A stretch of 64,000 nt of DNA from Chryseobacterium carnipullorum (GCF_900142785.1 NZ_FRCD01000011.1:124001-188000); one strand, 5' to 3'; shown: positions 45,161-53,750, counted from the stretch's first letter. Program-made: numbers and translations. Notes: generated from the letters alone by a model not told the origin.

Positions 45161-45168
45161 TACCTTTG
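45161..45168 (+). promoter_or_regulatory. -7 box of the DUF3817/rhodanese operon
   Basis: TACCTTTG matches TAnnTTTG, 22 bp before the first start codon; the palindromic operator lies over the upstream promoter region. Confidence 0.5.
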
Positions 45169-45189
45169 GTACGTTCAAAAAAGTTACTC

Positions 45190-45648
45190 ATGTACCAGAC
45201 CCTTACCTATTTGCACTCCACATTCCGGTGGATCGTTTTGTTAAGCCTTTTGTATGCTCTGTTGAGAGCTTTCAGAGGACATTTTTATCATAAATCATTT
45301 TCTAAAACAGACGATTCAGTAAGGCACTGGACCGCCACCATTGCTCATATCCAGTTGATCTTTGGAATTATACTCTATGTTAAAAGTCCAGTTGTAAAAT
45401 ATTTCTGGAAGAATTTCAGTGAAACCAGAACATCGTGGGACCTGCTTTTTTTCGGGCTGATCCATATGCTGCTCATGATGACTGCAATTGTGCTCATCAC
45501 CATTGGTTCTGCCTTAGCTAAAAGAAAAAATACAGATCGGGAAAAATTTAAAACAATGCTCATCTGGTTTTCTATTGCTCTGGTTGTCATTTTCATAGCT
45601 ATCCCCTGGCCATTTTCTCCTTTTGTTAACAGACCTTATTTCAGATAA
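45190..45648 (+). CDS. Four-helix membrane protein of unknown function (cytochrome-b561-like in look)
   Basis: A 152-aa inner-membrane protein from the ATG at 45190 (the upstream TTG-read extension is rejected). Four hydrophobic helices are visible: TFRWIVLLSLLYALL, IAHIQLIFGIILYV, FFGLIHMLLMMTAIVLI and TMLIWFSIALVVIFIAI. Histidines in LHSTFR, AHIQ and IHML could bind haem, and relatives in Bacteroidetes databases carry the label cytochrome B without proof. It is the first gene of a TetR-controlled operon. Confidence 0.7.
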   Translation: MYQTLTYLHSTFRWIVLLSLLYALLRAFRGHFYHKSFSKTDDSVRHWTATIAHIQLIFGIILYVKSPVVKYFWKNFSETRTSWDLLFFGLIHMLLMMTAIVLITIGSALAKRKNTDREKFKTMLIWFSIALVVIFIAIPWPFSPFVNRPYFR

Positions 45649-45650
45649 CG

Positions 45651-45953
45651 ATGATAGATTTATTAAAAACAAAAATCGGACGCCTAAGAATTCTGGCTAT
45701 TTTAGAAGGGATCTCTCTCTTAACCTTAGTTTTCATTGCCCTTCCTTTGAAGTACTGGTTGGGAAATCCTTCTCTGGTTAAGATGATAGGTCCTATTCAT
45801 GGTACTTTATTTCTTCTTTTCCTTTTCAACACCTTAAGCGTAGGCGTTGAACAGCATTGGAAATTTAAAGAAACGACCTGGAAAGTCATTCTGGCATGTT
45901 TTATTCCTTTCGGAACTTTTTATATTGATAAAAAAATTCTCAGCAGATTATGA
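45651..45953 (+). CDS. DUF3817 membrane protein
   Basis: A 100-aa protein with three helices and the DUF3817 pattern (IGRLRILAILEGISLLTLVFIALPLKYW, then PIHGTLFLLFLF, then ACFIPFGTFYIDKKIL). In other bacteria this domain is a C-terminal or stand-alone membrane piece with no assigned biochemistry. It overlaps the rhodanese gene by 4 bp and follows the four-helix gene by 2 bp, so all three are one operon. Confidence 0.8.
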   Translation: MIDLLKTKIGRLRILAILEGISLLTLVFIALPLKYWLGNPSLVKMIGPIHGTLFLLFLFNTLSVGVEQHWKFKETTWKVILACFIPFGTFYIDKKILSRL

Positions 45954-46327
45954 AAAATGTATTGATATTATGTGGAATTATAGTCACTGTATATTTTATT
46001 TATCGGGTTTACAGATATCAGACCTTAGAGGACGGTTTAGAACTACTCATTAAAAAAGACGCTGTTATTCTGGATGTAAGAACGGAAAAAGAATATGCAA
46101 TGGGACATATCAAAGGCGCTCTCAATATTTCTTTAGGAACCATAAGAGAGAGATACACAGAACTGGATCCCGACAAAACCTATATCACGGTTTGTTCCCA
46201 CGGATTACGCAGTGTAAAAGCTGAACATATTTTGAAAGAAAAAGGTTTTAAGCATGTCCATAATGGCGGAGCCTGGAGCGATCTTCAGACATTGATAGAG
46301 AAAAAAATTCAAGATAGAAATGATTGA
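45950..46327 (+). CDS. Rhodanese-like domain protein
   Basis: A 125-aa protein anchored by an N-terminal helix (residues 3-20). The rhodanese fold shows DVRTEKEYAMGHIKGALNI and the active-site Cys82 in VCSHGLRS, so it can carry a persulfide. The last genes of TetR-controlled stress operons in Bacteroidetes are often sulfurtransferases. Substrate and partner unknown; the operon suggests work at the membrane with the two upstream proteins. Confidence 0.88.
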   Translation: MKNVLILCGIIVTVYFIYRVYRYQTLEDGLELLIKKDAVILDVRTEKEYAMGHIKGALNISLGTIRERYTELDPDKTYITVCSHGLRSVKAEHILKEKGFKHVHNGGAWSDLQTLIEKKIQDRND

Positions 46328-46341
46328 AAGTTTCCTTGAAT

Positions 46342-46374
46342 ATCCGTGTCAAGGTTTAAAACCATGACACGGAT
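46342..46374. terminator. Bidirectional hairpin between converging genes
   Basis: ATCCGTGTCA and TGACACGGAT flank a smaller GGTTT/AAACC stem. Carries the TGTCAAGGTT core also seen at 15997-16029. Confidence 0.65.
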
Positions 46375-46412
46375 GTCTTCCACCCCATCAATCTTTTTTC
46401 CAGGAAGTCAGA

Positions 46413-47369
46413 CTAAATAGTATTGTCTTTCATCCAGACCACTTTCTGTTCAGAATGATGCTCCATACCAATGATATCTCTGTACAATTCCGGCCTTCTT
46501 GCTTTGACATATCTGCTTCCACCTGCCTGGGTAAGTTTTTCTGGAGAAATCGTAACGCTTTCAAAACTGTCGTCGAACGAACGGCATTCCGCAATGATAT
46601 CTCCAAAAGGATCAATGATCATTGAGCAGCCGTTTTTCAGCTGATCGTCATCCATCCCGACAGGATTTGAGAAAACCACATAAATTCCGTTGTCATAGGC
46701 TCTTGCCGGCAGCCATTTCATCAGCCAGTCCCTTCCTTTCATTCCGTCGAATTCCAGACGAAGCGAGGTAGGATCTGCTTCCCTGTTCTGCCATAATTCC
46801 GGATCTACAAATCCTGCTCCCGGCCTTGTGGAAGGCGTACACATAGTGACATGCGGCATAAAAATAATATCGGCTCCCAAAAGCCTGGTTGCCCGCACGT
46901 TTTCAACAATATTGTTATCGTAGCAGATCAGAATTCCACATTTCCAGCCCTGAATATCAAAAATACAGTATTCGTTTCCAGGCGTAAGATAAGGATTGAT
47001 GAAGGGATGAAGCTTCCTGTATTTAGCTTTCAGCCCGGTTTGATCTATACACACATAAGCTTTGAAAATATGATCATGCTCATCCTTTTCAAAGAGACCA
47101 GCCAATATTGTGATGTTGTACTGAGTGGCGATTTGTTGTAGTCTTTGAATGCTTTTTCCCTCAGGAATTAATTCTGCAACCTCCAGAAGCTGCTCTTTTG
47201 AAAGATTTCTGGCAAAAGTATAGCCTGTAATGGAACATTCATGAAAAGCAATTACCTGTGAACCTTTAGAGGCCGCTTCTGCGGCTAATTTCTCTATGAC
47301 TGAAAGATTGTATTCTTTGTCTCCGCTTTTATTTTCGAATTGTGCTGTTGAAATTTTGAGATTGTTCAT
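46413..47369 (-). CDS. Nitrilase-superfamily carbon-nitrogen hydrolase
   Basis: A 318-aa cytoplasmic amidase/nitrilase from the ATG at 47369. The Glu-Lys-Cys triad is intact: Glu44 in AFHECSI, Lys119 in YRKLHPF and Cys149 in LICYDN. Neighbouring motifs GMKGRDWLMKW and VVFSNPVG fit aliphatic amidase or N-carbamoylputrescine amidase-like branches, but exact substrate is unclear. It is followed by no operon partner; the AraC gene upstream on the same strand is separated by 42 bp and may regulate it. Confidence 0.9.
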   Translation of the reverse strand: MNNLKISTAQFENKSGDKEYNLSVIEKLAAEAASKGSQVIAFHECSITGYTFARNLSKEQLLEVAELIPEGKSIQRLQQIATQYNITILAGLFEKDEHDHIFKAYVCIDQTGLKAKYRKLHPFINPYLTPGNEYCIFDIQGWKCGILICYDNNIVENVRATRLLGADIIFMPHVTMCTPSTRPGAGFVDPELWQNREADPTSLRLEFDGMKGRDWLMKWLPARAYDNGIYVVFSNPVGMDDDQLKNGCSMIIDPFGDIIAECRSFDDSFESVTISPEKLTQAGGSRYVKARRPELYRDIIGMEHHSEQKVVWMKDNTI

Positions 47370-47434
47370 CTTTTTTTTCTGCAAAATTATCATTCAGACA
47401 GAATTGAGGATTGTAAAAAACCGACATTCTTACA

Positions 47435-48229
47435 TTATAACTCAATAAAATTGATCGCCAGTTTATTCTGAGTCTTCAGATATTGGTTCGGCGTAAGTCC
47501 GATATGGCTTTTAAAATCTTTAATCAAATGAGACTGGTCGGTGTAGCCTGCTTCATCTGACAACGCTGCAATACTTTCACCAACTGTATTTTTATTGATT
47601 AAATCAATAAAGTGATGAAGCCGGATGATACGTCCATATTTCTTAGGCGATAAACCGATATAATCTTCAAATTTCCTTTCAAGATGACGCTCAGAGTATC
47701 CCGTGAACCGTTCCAGCTCTTTTGAAGATACGGAACCTTTATTTGCAAGCATCAGTTGCTGAACAGCTTTGATCAGCCCATGATCAGAATTGATATTTCC
47801 GGACAGAAATCGGGTAAAATAAATATTCAGTTGAGCAATAATCATTTCAGGATCAGTTCCTGCTAAAAGGTCTTCCTGAAAAACCAGCAATTCATTCTTC
47901 AAAATATCTTCAGCAGAAATAATTTGATTTTTGGCTTCTTTTGCAGAAATTTTGAGAAGAATATTAAAAAAATAAGGTTGAATAACTACCGCTAGCATAG
48001 AAAATGAACCTTCTGCCATAAAATCTTTATATCCTGCCGGCTGTCCATAAAAAAAAGAAGATGGAATGTGATGTCCCGGGTTAGCATACAGATTCTGACT
48101 GCCGGACAAGATCAATCCTGTGCTGCCATCTGTAAATAATCTTAAGCTTTTACGCTCACTGCCTGCATTTTCCAAAAAGATATAATGCCGGATGTATGGT
48201 GATAAATGCTTGGGTGGCTGAATCTGCAT
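47435..48229 (-). CDS. AraC-family regulator (DUF6597 type)
   Basis: A 264-aa protein. The N-terminal domain begins MQIQPPKHLSPYIRHYIF and reads like the small-ligand barrel of DUF6597-type AraC regulators. The C-terminal 100 residues contain two helix-turn-helices, the second being GESIAALSDEAGYTDQSHLIKDFKSHIGLTPNQYLK. It is 42-66 bp upstream of the nitrilase gene in the same direction and divergent from the PNPOx-like gene, either of which could be its target. Confidence 0.88.
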   Translation of the reverse strand: MQIQPPKHLSPYIRHYIFLENAGSERKSLRLFTDGSTGLILSGSQNLYANPGHHIPSSFFYGQPAGYKDFMAEGSFSMLAVVIQPYFFNILLKISAKEAKNQIISAEDILKNELLVFQEDLLAGTDPEMIIAQLNIYFTRFLSGNINSDHGLIKAVQQLMLANKGSVSSKELERFTGYSERHLERKFEDYIGLSPKKYGRIIRLHHFIDLINKNTVGESIAALSDEAGYTDQSHLIKDFKSHIGLTPNQYLKTQNKLAINFIEL

Positions 48230-48432
48230 TCCTCAAAATTACGCAAAATTCTGTAGAATAAAATATGCGCATTTTTATGATTTCAAAGAAAAACTTTAAG
48301 CAGTAGTACCACAAAAATAGGCTGTTTGGTCAGGTATTTGAATGTTTTAATTCATAATGACATTGAAACTTCCATTCCAGAAGCCATCAACATTTATTTC
48401 GTATTTAAAATCAATCATTAAAATATACTAAT

Positions 48433-48939
48433 ATGTCAACACAAAACTTAACTCATCTGGAAGCTATTAAAAAGATCCAGGAACTTTCAGAAAAAGCAAG
48501 AATATGCATGTTCTGCACCGAGCTTGAAACGGTTCCTGTCAATTCACGTCCAATGTCCCTTCAGGAGACAGATGACAGTGGAAATTTATGGTTTATCAGC
48601 AGCGGAACAAGCAACAAAAATTTTGAGATTAAAGAAGACCGCAGAGTACAGCTCTTTTTTATGAATAACAGTGATTCACAATACCTTTCGGTTTACGGAG
48701 AAGCTTCTGTTTATAAAGATAAAGCTACCATTGAAGATAAATGGTCTCCGATGGCTAAAGCATGGTTTGACGGAAAAGATGATCCGGATGTGACCATCAT
48801 TCGTGTAGAACCAAAAGAAACTTATTATTGGGATACCAAAGCAGGAAAATTGGTCAGCCTTTTCAGCTTTGTTGCAGCAGCCCTTACCGGCATTAAAACT
48901 AACAATGCAGACGGCGTAGAAGGCAACGCTACTGTATAA
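48433..48939 (+). CDS. Pyridoxamine 5'-phosphate oxidase-like protein (general stress protein 26 type)
   Basis: A 168-aa split-barrel flavoprotein. SEKARICMFCTELETVPVNSRPMSLQETDDSGNLWFIS is the typical first half, with the flavin-binding RPM...WFIS, and SKNFEIKEDRRVQLFF follows. YdaG/GSP26-like proteins bind FMN or F420 and are induced in stress in Bacillus; no enzyme substrate is known. It is a single gene with a strong palindromic terminator. Confidence 0.88.
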   Translation: MSTQNLTHLEAIKKIQELSEKARICMFCTELETVPVNSRPMSLQETDDSGNLWFISSGTSNKNFEIKEDRRVQLFFMNNSDSQYLSVYGEASVYKDKATIEDKWSPMAKAWFDGKDDPDVTIIRVEPKETYYWDTKAGKLVSLFSFVAAALTGIKTNNADGVEGNATV

Positions 48940-48941
48940 AT

Positions 48942-48975
48942 AAAATATGGCTGAGAGATCTCTCAGCCATATTTT
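48942..48975 (+). terminator. 34-bp perfect palindrome terminator
   Basis: Half-site AAAATATGGCTGAGAGA with its full complement directly joined, starting 2 bp after the stop codon. Ends in TTTT. Confidence 0.85.
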
Positions 48976-49002
48976 CTGTAAAATTAATAGTAAACTGACC
49001 TT

Positions 49003-49050
49003 AAAATCTGGTGATTAATGCTTTCGAAGCCACCAGATTTTTTTATTTTT
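49003..49050. terminator. Second hairpin between converging genes
   Basis: AAAATCTGGTG / CACCAGATTTT, 11-bp perfect stem, followed on the plus strand by a long T-run that overlaps the end of the thioredoxin-like gene. Serves as a backup terminator for the stress-protein gene. Confidence 0.7.
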
Positions 49051-49276
49051 TGACCTCCTCCATAGAGGCTCCAAAATTGATATGCAGAACATTTCCATTG
49101 GACGTTACCAGGGCAGGAACTGACTTTACGCCTGCATTTTCAGCTTCCGCAATTCTATTTTTGTCATTTCCTAAATGTACAAGGTCTACATTTTCAGCAC
49201 CGATAAGATTAACAATGTCATGCTCCGCACTTACGCATACTGAACATCCTGCGTGATAAAAAACTGGTTTTTTCAT
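49043..49276 (-). CDS. Small thioredoxin-like protein
   Basis: A 77-aa minimal thioredoxin/glutaredoxin fold with Cys11-Ser-Val-Cys14 in AGCSVCVSAEHD and a cis-Pro in GVKSVPALV. Such short proteins in Bacteroidetes act as glutaredoxin-like carriers or in metal/arsenic pathways; nothing here shows the partner. It is 10 bp downstream of the DapA-like gene, in an operon with it. Confidence 0.85.
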   Translation of the reverse strand: MKKPVFYHAGCSVCVSAEHDIVNLIGAENVDLVHLGNDKNRIAEAENAGVKSVPALVTSNGNVLHINFGASMEEVKK

Positions 49277-49286
49277 AAAATTTAAA

Positions 49287-50171
49287 TTAATTTAAAACGG
49301 TTTTAATGATATTTTTAAGTTCTTCTGTGTCTTTTTCAGTCAGAGGTTGCAACGGACTTCTCAAGTTTCCACCTTCTTCTCCTAAAATATTCAGGCCTGC
49401 CTTGACTGCTCTTGGCAACCCTTTACTGACTATAAATTTCAGGAGATCAAACTGCTGGTAAAAAACATCTTTTGCTTTCTCAAGATTACCTTCTTCAATT
49501 GCATGATACAATTCAATAGTAAGCTCCGGAATCAGATTGGGAGCGGCTGTACACCATCCTCTCGCCCCTGCTGTAAATGCGGCTAATGCCAAAGGATTGG
49601 ATCCGTTGTAGAAGGCTGTTTCCTCACCGAGTTCTTTCCTTAAGTAATGCATTCTCTGGATATCTCCTGTACTTTCCTTAATCATGGTCACGTTAGAAAT
49701 CTCCAGCAATCTTTTCAGAAGGGCTGGCGACATATCTACTCCACTGGTTGCCGGATTATTATAAGCCATGATAGGAATGGAGATTTTGCGGGCTACCGCA
49801 TCATAATGAGCAACGATCTCATCATCGGTAAGCTTCCAGTAGCTCATGGGAATGATCATCACTGCATCTGCTCCTGCTTTTTCAGCGAATCGGGCATGAT
49901 GAACGGTTTTTTCGGTCGTCAGGTTTGAGACGCCCACCAGTGTGGGAACTCTACCTTTGGTTTGCTGTATGGAAGCTTCCGTTATCGCTTCTTTTTCCTC
50001 GTCAGAGAGATACGGCATGACGCCTGTACTTCCCAACGGAGCTATTCCGTGGATTCCGGAAACGATTAATCTTTCAACCAGCTTTTTAAAAAGGGTAATA
50101 TCTACTTTTTCATTCTGGTCAAAAGGTGTAATAGGATATGCGATGATTCCTTTGAATGGAACATTTTTCAT
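49287..50171 (-). CDS. Dihydrodipicolinate synthase-family aldolase
   Basis: A 294-aa Schiff-base aldolase. Lys165 (MIKESTG) is the imine lysine, Tyr137 (AYNNP) the base, and GSTGVMPYLSDEE the carboxylate-binding loop. The sequence GVSNLTTEKTVHHARFAEKAGADAVMIIPMSYWKLTDDE differs from housekeeping DapA and fits catabolic members such as keto-deoxy sugar acid or 4-hydroxy-proline-derived aldolases. Downstream of a cupin gene and opposite a MocR gene, suggesting an accessory catabolic set; substrate open. Confidence 0.85.
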   Translation of the reverse strand: MKNVPFKGIIAYPITPFDQNEKVDITLFKKLVERLIVSGIHGIAPLGSTGVMPYLSDEEKEAITEASIQQTKGRVPTLVGVSNLTTEKTVHHARFAEKAGADAVMIIPMSYWKLTDDEIVAHYDAVARKISIPIMAYNNPATSGVDMSPALLKRLLEISNVTMIKESTGDIQRMHYLRKELGEETAFYNGSNPLALAAFTAGARGWCTAAPNLIPELTIELYHAIEEGNLEKAKDVFYQQFDLLKFIVSKGLPRAVKAGLNILGEEGGNLRSPLQPLTEKDTEELKNIIKTVLN

Positions 50172-50203
50172 ATTTATTGATTTAAAATTAAATGATGTGC
50201 TAA

Positions 50204-50231
50204 GATTAGGGATTAGGGATTAGGGATTAGG
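50204..50231 (+). repeat. GATTAGG x4 microsatellite
   Basis: Four perfect 7-bp units in a row between the DapA-like and cupin genes, 33 bp upstream of the DapA-like start. A reverse word CTAATCCC lies at about 50318. Confidence 0.85.
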
Positions 50232-50331
50232 AAAGATCTTTGGTTTTATACTGAGAATGAGGTTTGTTTATTATTTTATGATTTAATTAAATCACAGATT
50301 TAGCCAAAACTTTAAACCTAATCCCTTCATC

Positions 50332-50787
50332 CTATAAATCTCTTCCTTCTTCTTCTCTAAGGGCGACCCCCAGATTTTGCAGTTGCGGTGCGTTTTCGCA
50401 TGCTAAATATTTCGCAGGTTCTGTATCGCTGAGATTCTGATGTTTATGCCATGCCCATGATGGAATGTAAACCGCATCTCCCGCTTCCCAATGCACTCTT
50501 TCACCTTCTACTTCCGTCCATCCTTTTCCTTCAATGACATACAGTACGGTTTCGTAAGTATGACGGTGTCTGTTGGTTTGCTGGCCTGGAACCAGTCCAC
50601 CGATGGTCATACTGACATTCTTACTGGGAAGATCTACGAAGAAAACCGGATGTTTTCTTTCTGCTGAAAACTGGTTATGTTCGCCGGCATTTTCCACATT
50701 TTTATGAATCAGATGGCTGGGCTTTACATACCGGGGGCTTGCAAATGTTTCGTGAAAATCTTTTGAACTGAAATCTTTTTTGTCCAT
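50332..50787 (-). CDS. Cupin-domain protein
   Basis: A 151-aa metal-binding cupin. Motif 1 is RHRHTYETVLYVIEGKG and motif 2 GDAVYIPSWAWHKHQN, supplying three His and one Glu for a metal. Size and sequence resemble cupins associated with carbohydrate or aromatic catabolism rather than dioxygenases with a known product. It is divergent from the MocR-type regulator and co-directional with the DapA-like gene, with the GATTAGG array between them. Confidence 0.82.
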   Translation of the reverse strand: MDKKDFSSKDFHETFASPRYVKPSHLIHKNVENAGEHNQFSAERKHPVFFVDLPSKNVSMTIGGLVPGQQTNRHRHTYETVLYVIEGKGWTEVEGERVHWEAGDAVYIPSWAWHKHQNLSDTEPAKYLACENAPQLQNLGVALREEEGRDL

Positions 50788-50820
50788 GATGTTTTACATT
50801 TAGATTGGTTGGTTGCATTA

Positions 50821-50847
50821 TTGCATGACAAAATTATCTTATATTTG
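50821..50847 (+). promoter_or_regulatory. Promoter of the MocR-type regulator
   Basis: TTG (50821-50823) and TATATTTG (50840-50847) with 16 bp between them. Transcription would start near 50854, which makes the ATG at 50891 a better start than that at 50858. Confidence 0.5.
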
Positions 50848-50890
50848 GACTGTTTAAATGATTCAGTTTTTACACAAACAGGTAGTCCAG

Positions 50891-52336
50891 ATGATTCGTC
50901 CTTGGAAATTAGAATTTGAAATAGATAAAACACTTGAAAAGGCAGTGTATCTGCAAATTGCGGACACCATTATTGCCGATATACGGTCCGGAAGACTCCA
51001 TGCAGGAGATGCGCTTCCCGGAAGCCGGAATATGGCATCGATTTTTAAGATCAACAGGAATACAGTAGTAGAAGCTTATCAGGTTCTGATCAATGAAGAA
51101 TGGGTGATTTCTAAAGAAAGGAAGGGAATTTTTGTATCGGAAAAGCTTCCGGTTTTACAGAATAGGTTAGGCAAAGGAAATCCCGACACCGAAGAAAACT
51201 CAATGATTTCCCGCAAATCCCTGATCAATTTTGACGATGGACATCCGGATAGCAAAATAGCTCCCGTGACAGAACTTGCCAGAGCATACAGGCAGATCTT
51301 TAACCGGAAAGCCAGGTGGCAGATGATGGGATACGGAGATGAACATGGTGATGCAGAGTTTCGGAAAGCTATTTCCCAAATGCTGAACCATCAGCGGGGA
51401 ATGCATATCCGTGAAAATGAAATTTCAATCACCAGAGGAAGTCAGATGGCGATGTTCCTGACCGCTCAGTGCCTGTTAAGCACCGGAGACGGCATTATTG
51501 TAGAAAACCCGGGATACCAACCGGCATGGAAAGCTTTTGAGTATGCAGGAGCAAAACTTATGCCGGCCTCAGTAGATAATGAAGGGATTATCATTGAAGA
51601 TATCCAAAGACTTTTAACAGAAAATAAAAATATAAAAGCAATATACATAACACCTCACAGACAGTATCCTACGACGGTTACTTTAAGTTTAGCAAGAAGG
51701 CTGGAATTAATAGAACTTTCAAACAAACATGGAATCACCATCATTGAAGATGATTATGATAATGAGTTTCACTTTGGGTACCGTCCTATTCTGCCTGTTT
51801 CAAGTTTTACTGAGCTGAATAATTATGCTTATGTAGGCACATTGAGTAAAGTAGTCGCTCCGGCTCTGCGCATTGGCTATCTGGTATCCAAAGATCCCGA
51901 ACTGATCCGGAAAGTCGGAGATTTAAGAAAGATCATTGATGTTCAGGGAGATGTAATCATGGAGCAGGCCGTTTTACAGTTAATTAAAGATGGAATTGTA
52001 AAAAAGCACATTAAGAAGGCAACGGCTCATTACAAAAACAAAAGAGATTTTGTTTACGATCTTTTGGAAAAATATTTGAAAGGTATCTCCAACTTTACAT
52101 TGCCTGAAGGAGGTCTTGCTTTCTGGATCGTTCCCAAAGAAAACCTGGACTGGAAGATCGTGACCTCTTTATTGCTTGAGAAAAACATTGCTATCATTCA
52201 TCCAAAACAATACAGTCACGATACCGTAGTCAACGGATTCAGGCTTAGTTACGGCTCCTTATCTGAAGAACAACTGGAAGGCAGTATAAAAATCATCGCT
52301 GATGTTCTGAAATCTCAAATCAGCCAGATGAGATAA
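50891..52336 (+). CDS. MocR/GabR-type regulator (GntR helix-turn-helix fused to aminotransferase)
   Basis: About 481 aa from the ATG chosen next to the promoter; an ATG 11 codons upstream is possible. An N-terminal GntR winged helix (LQIADTIIADIRSGRLHAGDALPGSRNMASIFKINRNTVVEAYQVL) precedes an aminotransferase fold-I domain with the PLP lysine in GTLSKVVAPALRIGYLV. MocR proteins sense an amino compound through PLP. The divergent cupin-DapA-like-thioredoxin genes are the probable target. Confidence 0.9.
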   Translation: MIRPWKLEFEIDKTLEKAVYLQIADTIIADIRSGRLHAGDALPGSRNMASIFKINRNTVVEAYQVLINEEWVISKERKGIFVSEKLPVLQNRLGKGNPDTEENSMISRKSLINFDDGHPDSKIAPVTELARAYRQIFNRKARWQMMGYGDEHGDAEFRKAISQMLNHQRGMHIRENEISITRGSQMAMFLTAQCLLSTGDGIIVENPGYQPAWKAFEYAGAKLMPASVDNEGIIIEDIQRLLTENKNIKAIYITPHRQYPTTVTLSLARRLELIELSNKHGITIIEDDYDNEFHFGYRPILPVSSFTELNNYAYVGTLSKVVAPALRIGYLVSKDPELIRKVGDLRKIIDVQGDVIMEQAVLQLIKDGIVKKHIKKATAHYKNKRDFVYDLLEKYLKGISNFTLPEGGLAFWIVPKENLDWKIVTSLLLEKNIAIIHPKQYSHDTVVNGFRLSYGSLSEEQLEGSIKIIADVLKSQISQMR

Positions 52337-52535
52337 AAATCTTTTCAGGTTTTGATTAAAGCTGCTGGCATAAAGGTGTCTTTTTAAGACGCGTTAAAAT
52401 CTCAGTAAAATTAGAAATTAAAAAATCTGCTCTATCTTCTACATCCGCGGGAGATTAAAATAGACTTTTTATATTCTATTATTCCCGAAGATTCAGCTGA
52501 TAAAGCAGATTCGTATGGCTTGTATCACGTGATTT

Positions 52536-53681
52536 TTACTCCACTTCAAAAATAGCCTGTATCTCAACGGAAGAATTGACAGGAATAGATGAAGCGCCCA
52601 AAGTTGCTCTGGCATGTTTTCCTTTTTCTCCCAGAATTTCTACGGTCAGGTCTGATGCTGTATTCATCAAATCTGCATGTTTTGTATAGTCATCTTTCGT
52701 GTTGAAGATTCCGGTCAGCTGCACACATTGTTTTACTTTATTAAGATCACCGCCTACTGCTTCCTTTAAAACTGCTATAACGTTAAGCATTGTGGCTTTT
52801 GTAGCTTCCTTTACCTGCTCTTCATTGACATCAACACCCAATTTCCCGGGATTTAAGATTTTACCCTCTTTTAAAGCTACCTGATTAATGAATACCAGAT
52901 TTCCGGAACGGACATAAGGTTTATAGTTTCCTGCTGGCTGAGGAACTTTTGGAAGGGTAATATTTTTTTGTTTTAAAAGAGCATTGATATCATCAGACTT
53001 TTCCACAGCAGCAGCTGTTGTCAGTTTTTTACTGAAGCTTCCTTTCAACGCCAAAGATGTTTTAGCAAAATTTCTTCCCTGAAGCTGTGCCAGTGCCCGT
53101 TCATCTTTTGTAGGTCTTTCAACATCTTTCAGCGACGCCATGCTGGTTACCCCTAAAACTGTATTTCCCTGAGGAATTGTTTTGTTGATACCTTCAGTAC
53201 CCCTGATTCCATTGGAAACCAATACCATTCCATGAACAGCTAACGTATTCCAGAAAGCATTCAAAGCCAATTCTTTTCCCGCACCGCTTCCTGCTGACAT
53301 AAAAACGGTTGCAGGCATTCCTTCCAGCGCGTGATTCGTCCATAAATTAACGGTCTTAGATAAAAATTCGCTCATTCCGGTACTGATATTTCCGAAATAC
53401 ACAGGGGACCCGAAAGCAATTCCGTCATAAGATGGCAATTCATCCACTGATGCTACAGGAATATTTTTCAATTTTGGATTTTGAGAGTCTTTGACCTGTT
53501 TAATCACGGCTGTAGCACTTTTACTGCTTTCAATGCCGGATGCCAATTCTTTCGCCAGTTCATAAGTCCCCCCATTGTCTGAGTGAATGAGGACCAATAT
53601 TTTAGCTTTATTGTCTTGTGCCATGATCGTGGTGATTTTTAATAATAAGATGAATACAAAAACCGTACTTAGTTTTTTCAT
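52536..53681 (-). CDS. Secreted flavodoxin-like/RidA-like fusion protein
   Basis: A 381-aa two-domain protein with a signal peptide (about 1-21, ending IMAQ), so it acts in the periplasm or outside. Residues 25-200 resemble a WrbA/flavodoxin-like NADPH-quinone reductase (KILVLIHSDNGGTYELAKELASGIE, then SPVYFGNISTGMSEFL and SAGSGAGKELALNAFWNTL). Residues 255-381 are a RidA/YjgF domain (YVRSGNLVFINQVALK and a terminal ATLGASSIPVNSSVEIQAIFEVE). The RidA arginine that binds imines in classic members (ARAT) is present as ARAT in HARATLG. Both activities in one exported polypeptide is unusual. Confidence 0.85.
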   Translation of the reverse strand: MKKLSTVFVFILLLKITTIMAQDNKAKILVLIHSDNGGTYELAKELASGIESSKSATAVIKQVKDSQNPKLKNIPVASVDELPSYDGIAFGSPVYFGNISTGMSEFLSKTVNLWTNHALEGMPATVFMSAGSGAGKELALNAFWNTLAVHGMVLVSNGIRGTEGINKTIPQGNTVLGVTSMASLKDVERPTKDERALAQLQGRNFAKTSLALKGSFSKKLTTAAAVEKSDDINALLKQKNITLPKVPQPAGNYKPYVRSGNLVFINQVALKEGKILNPGKLGVDVNEEQVKEATKATMLNVIAVLKEAVGGDLNKVKQCVQLTGIFNTKDDYTKHADLMNTASDLTVEILGEKGKHARATLGASSIPVNSSVEIQAIFEVE

Positions 53682-53707
53682 TTTTAATAGATAAATAATT
53701 AACTATA

Positions 53708-53739
53708 CAAAATTAGTATTGTCGTTTTTATTAAATTTG
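53708..53739. promoter_or_regulatory. Overlapping divergent -7 boxes
   Basis: TAATTTTG on the minus strand (53715-53708) and TAAATTTG on the plus strand (53732-53739) lie within 32 bp, between the fusion-protein gene and the AraC gene. Neither has a well-spaced TTG. Confidence 0.4.
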
Positions 53740-53750
53740 CCAAAAATTCT

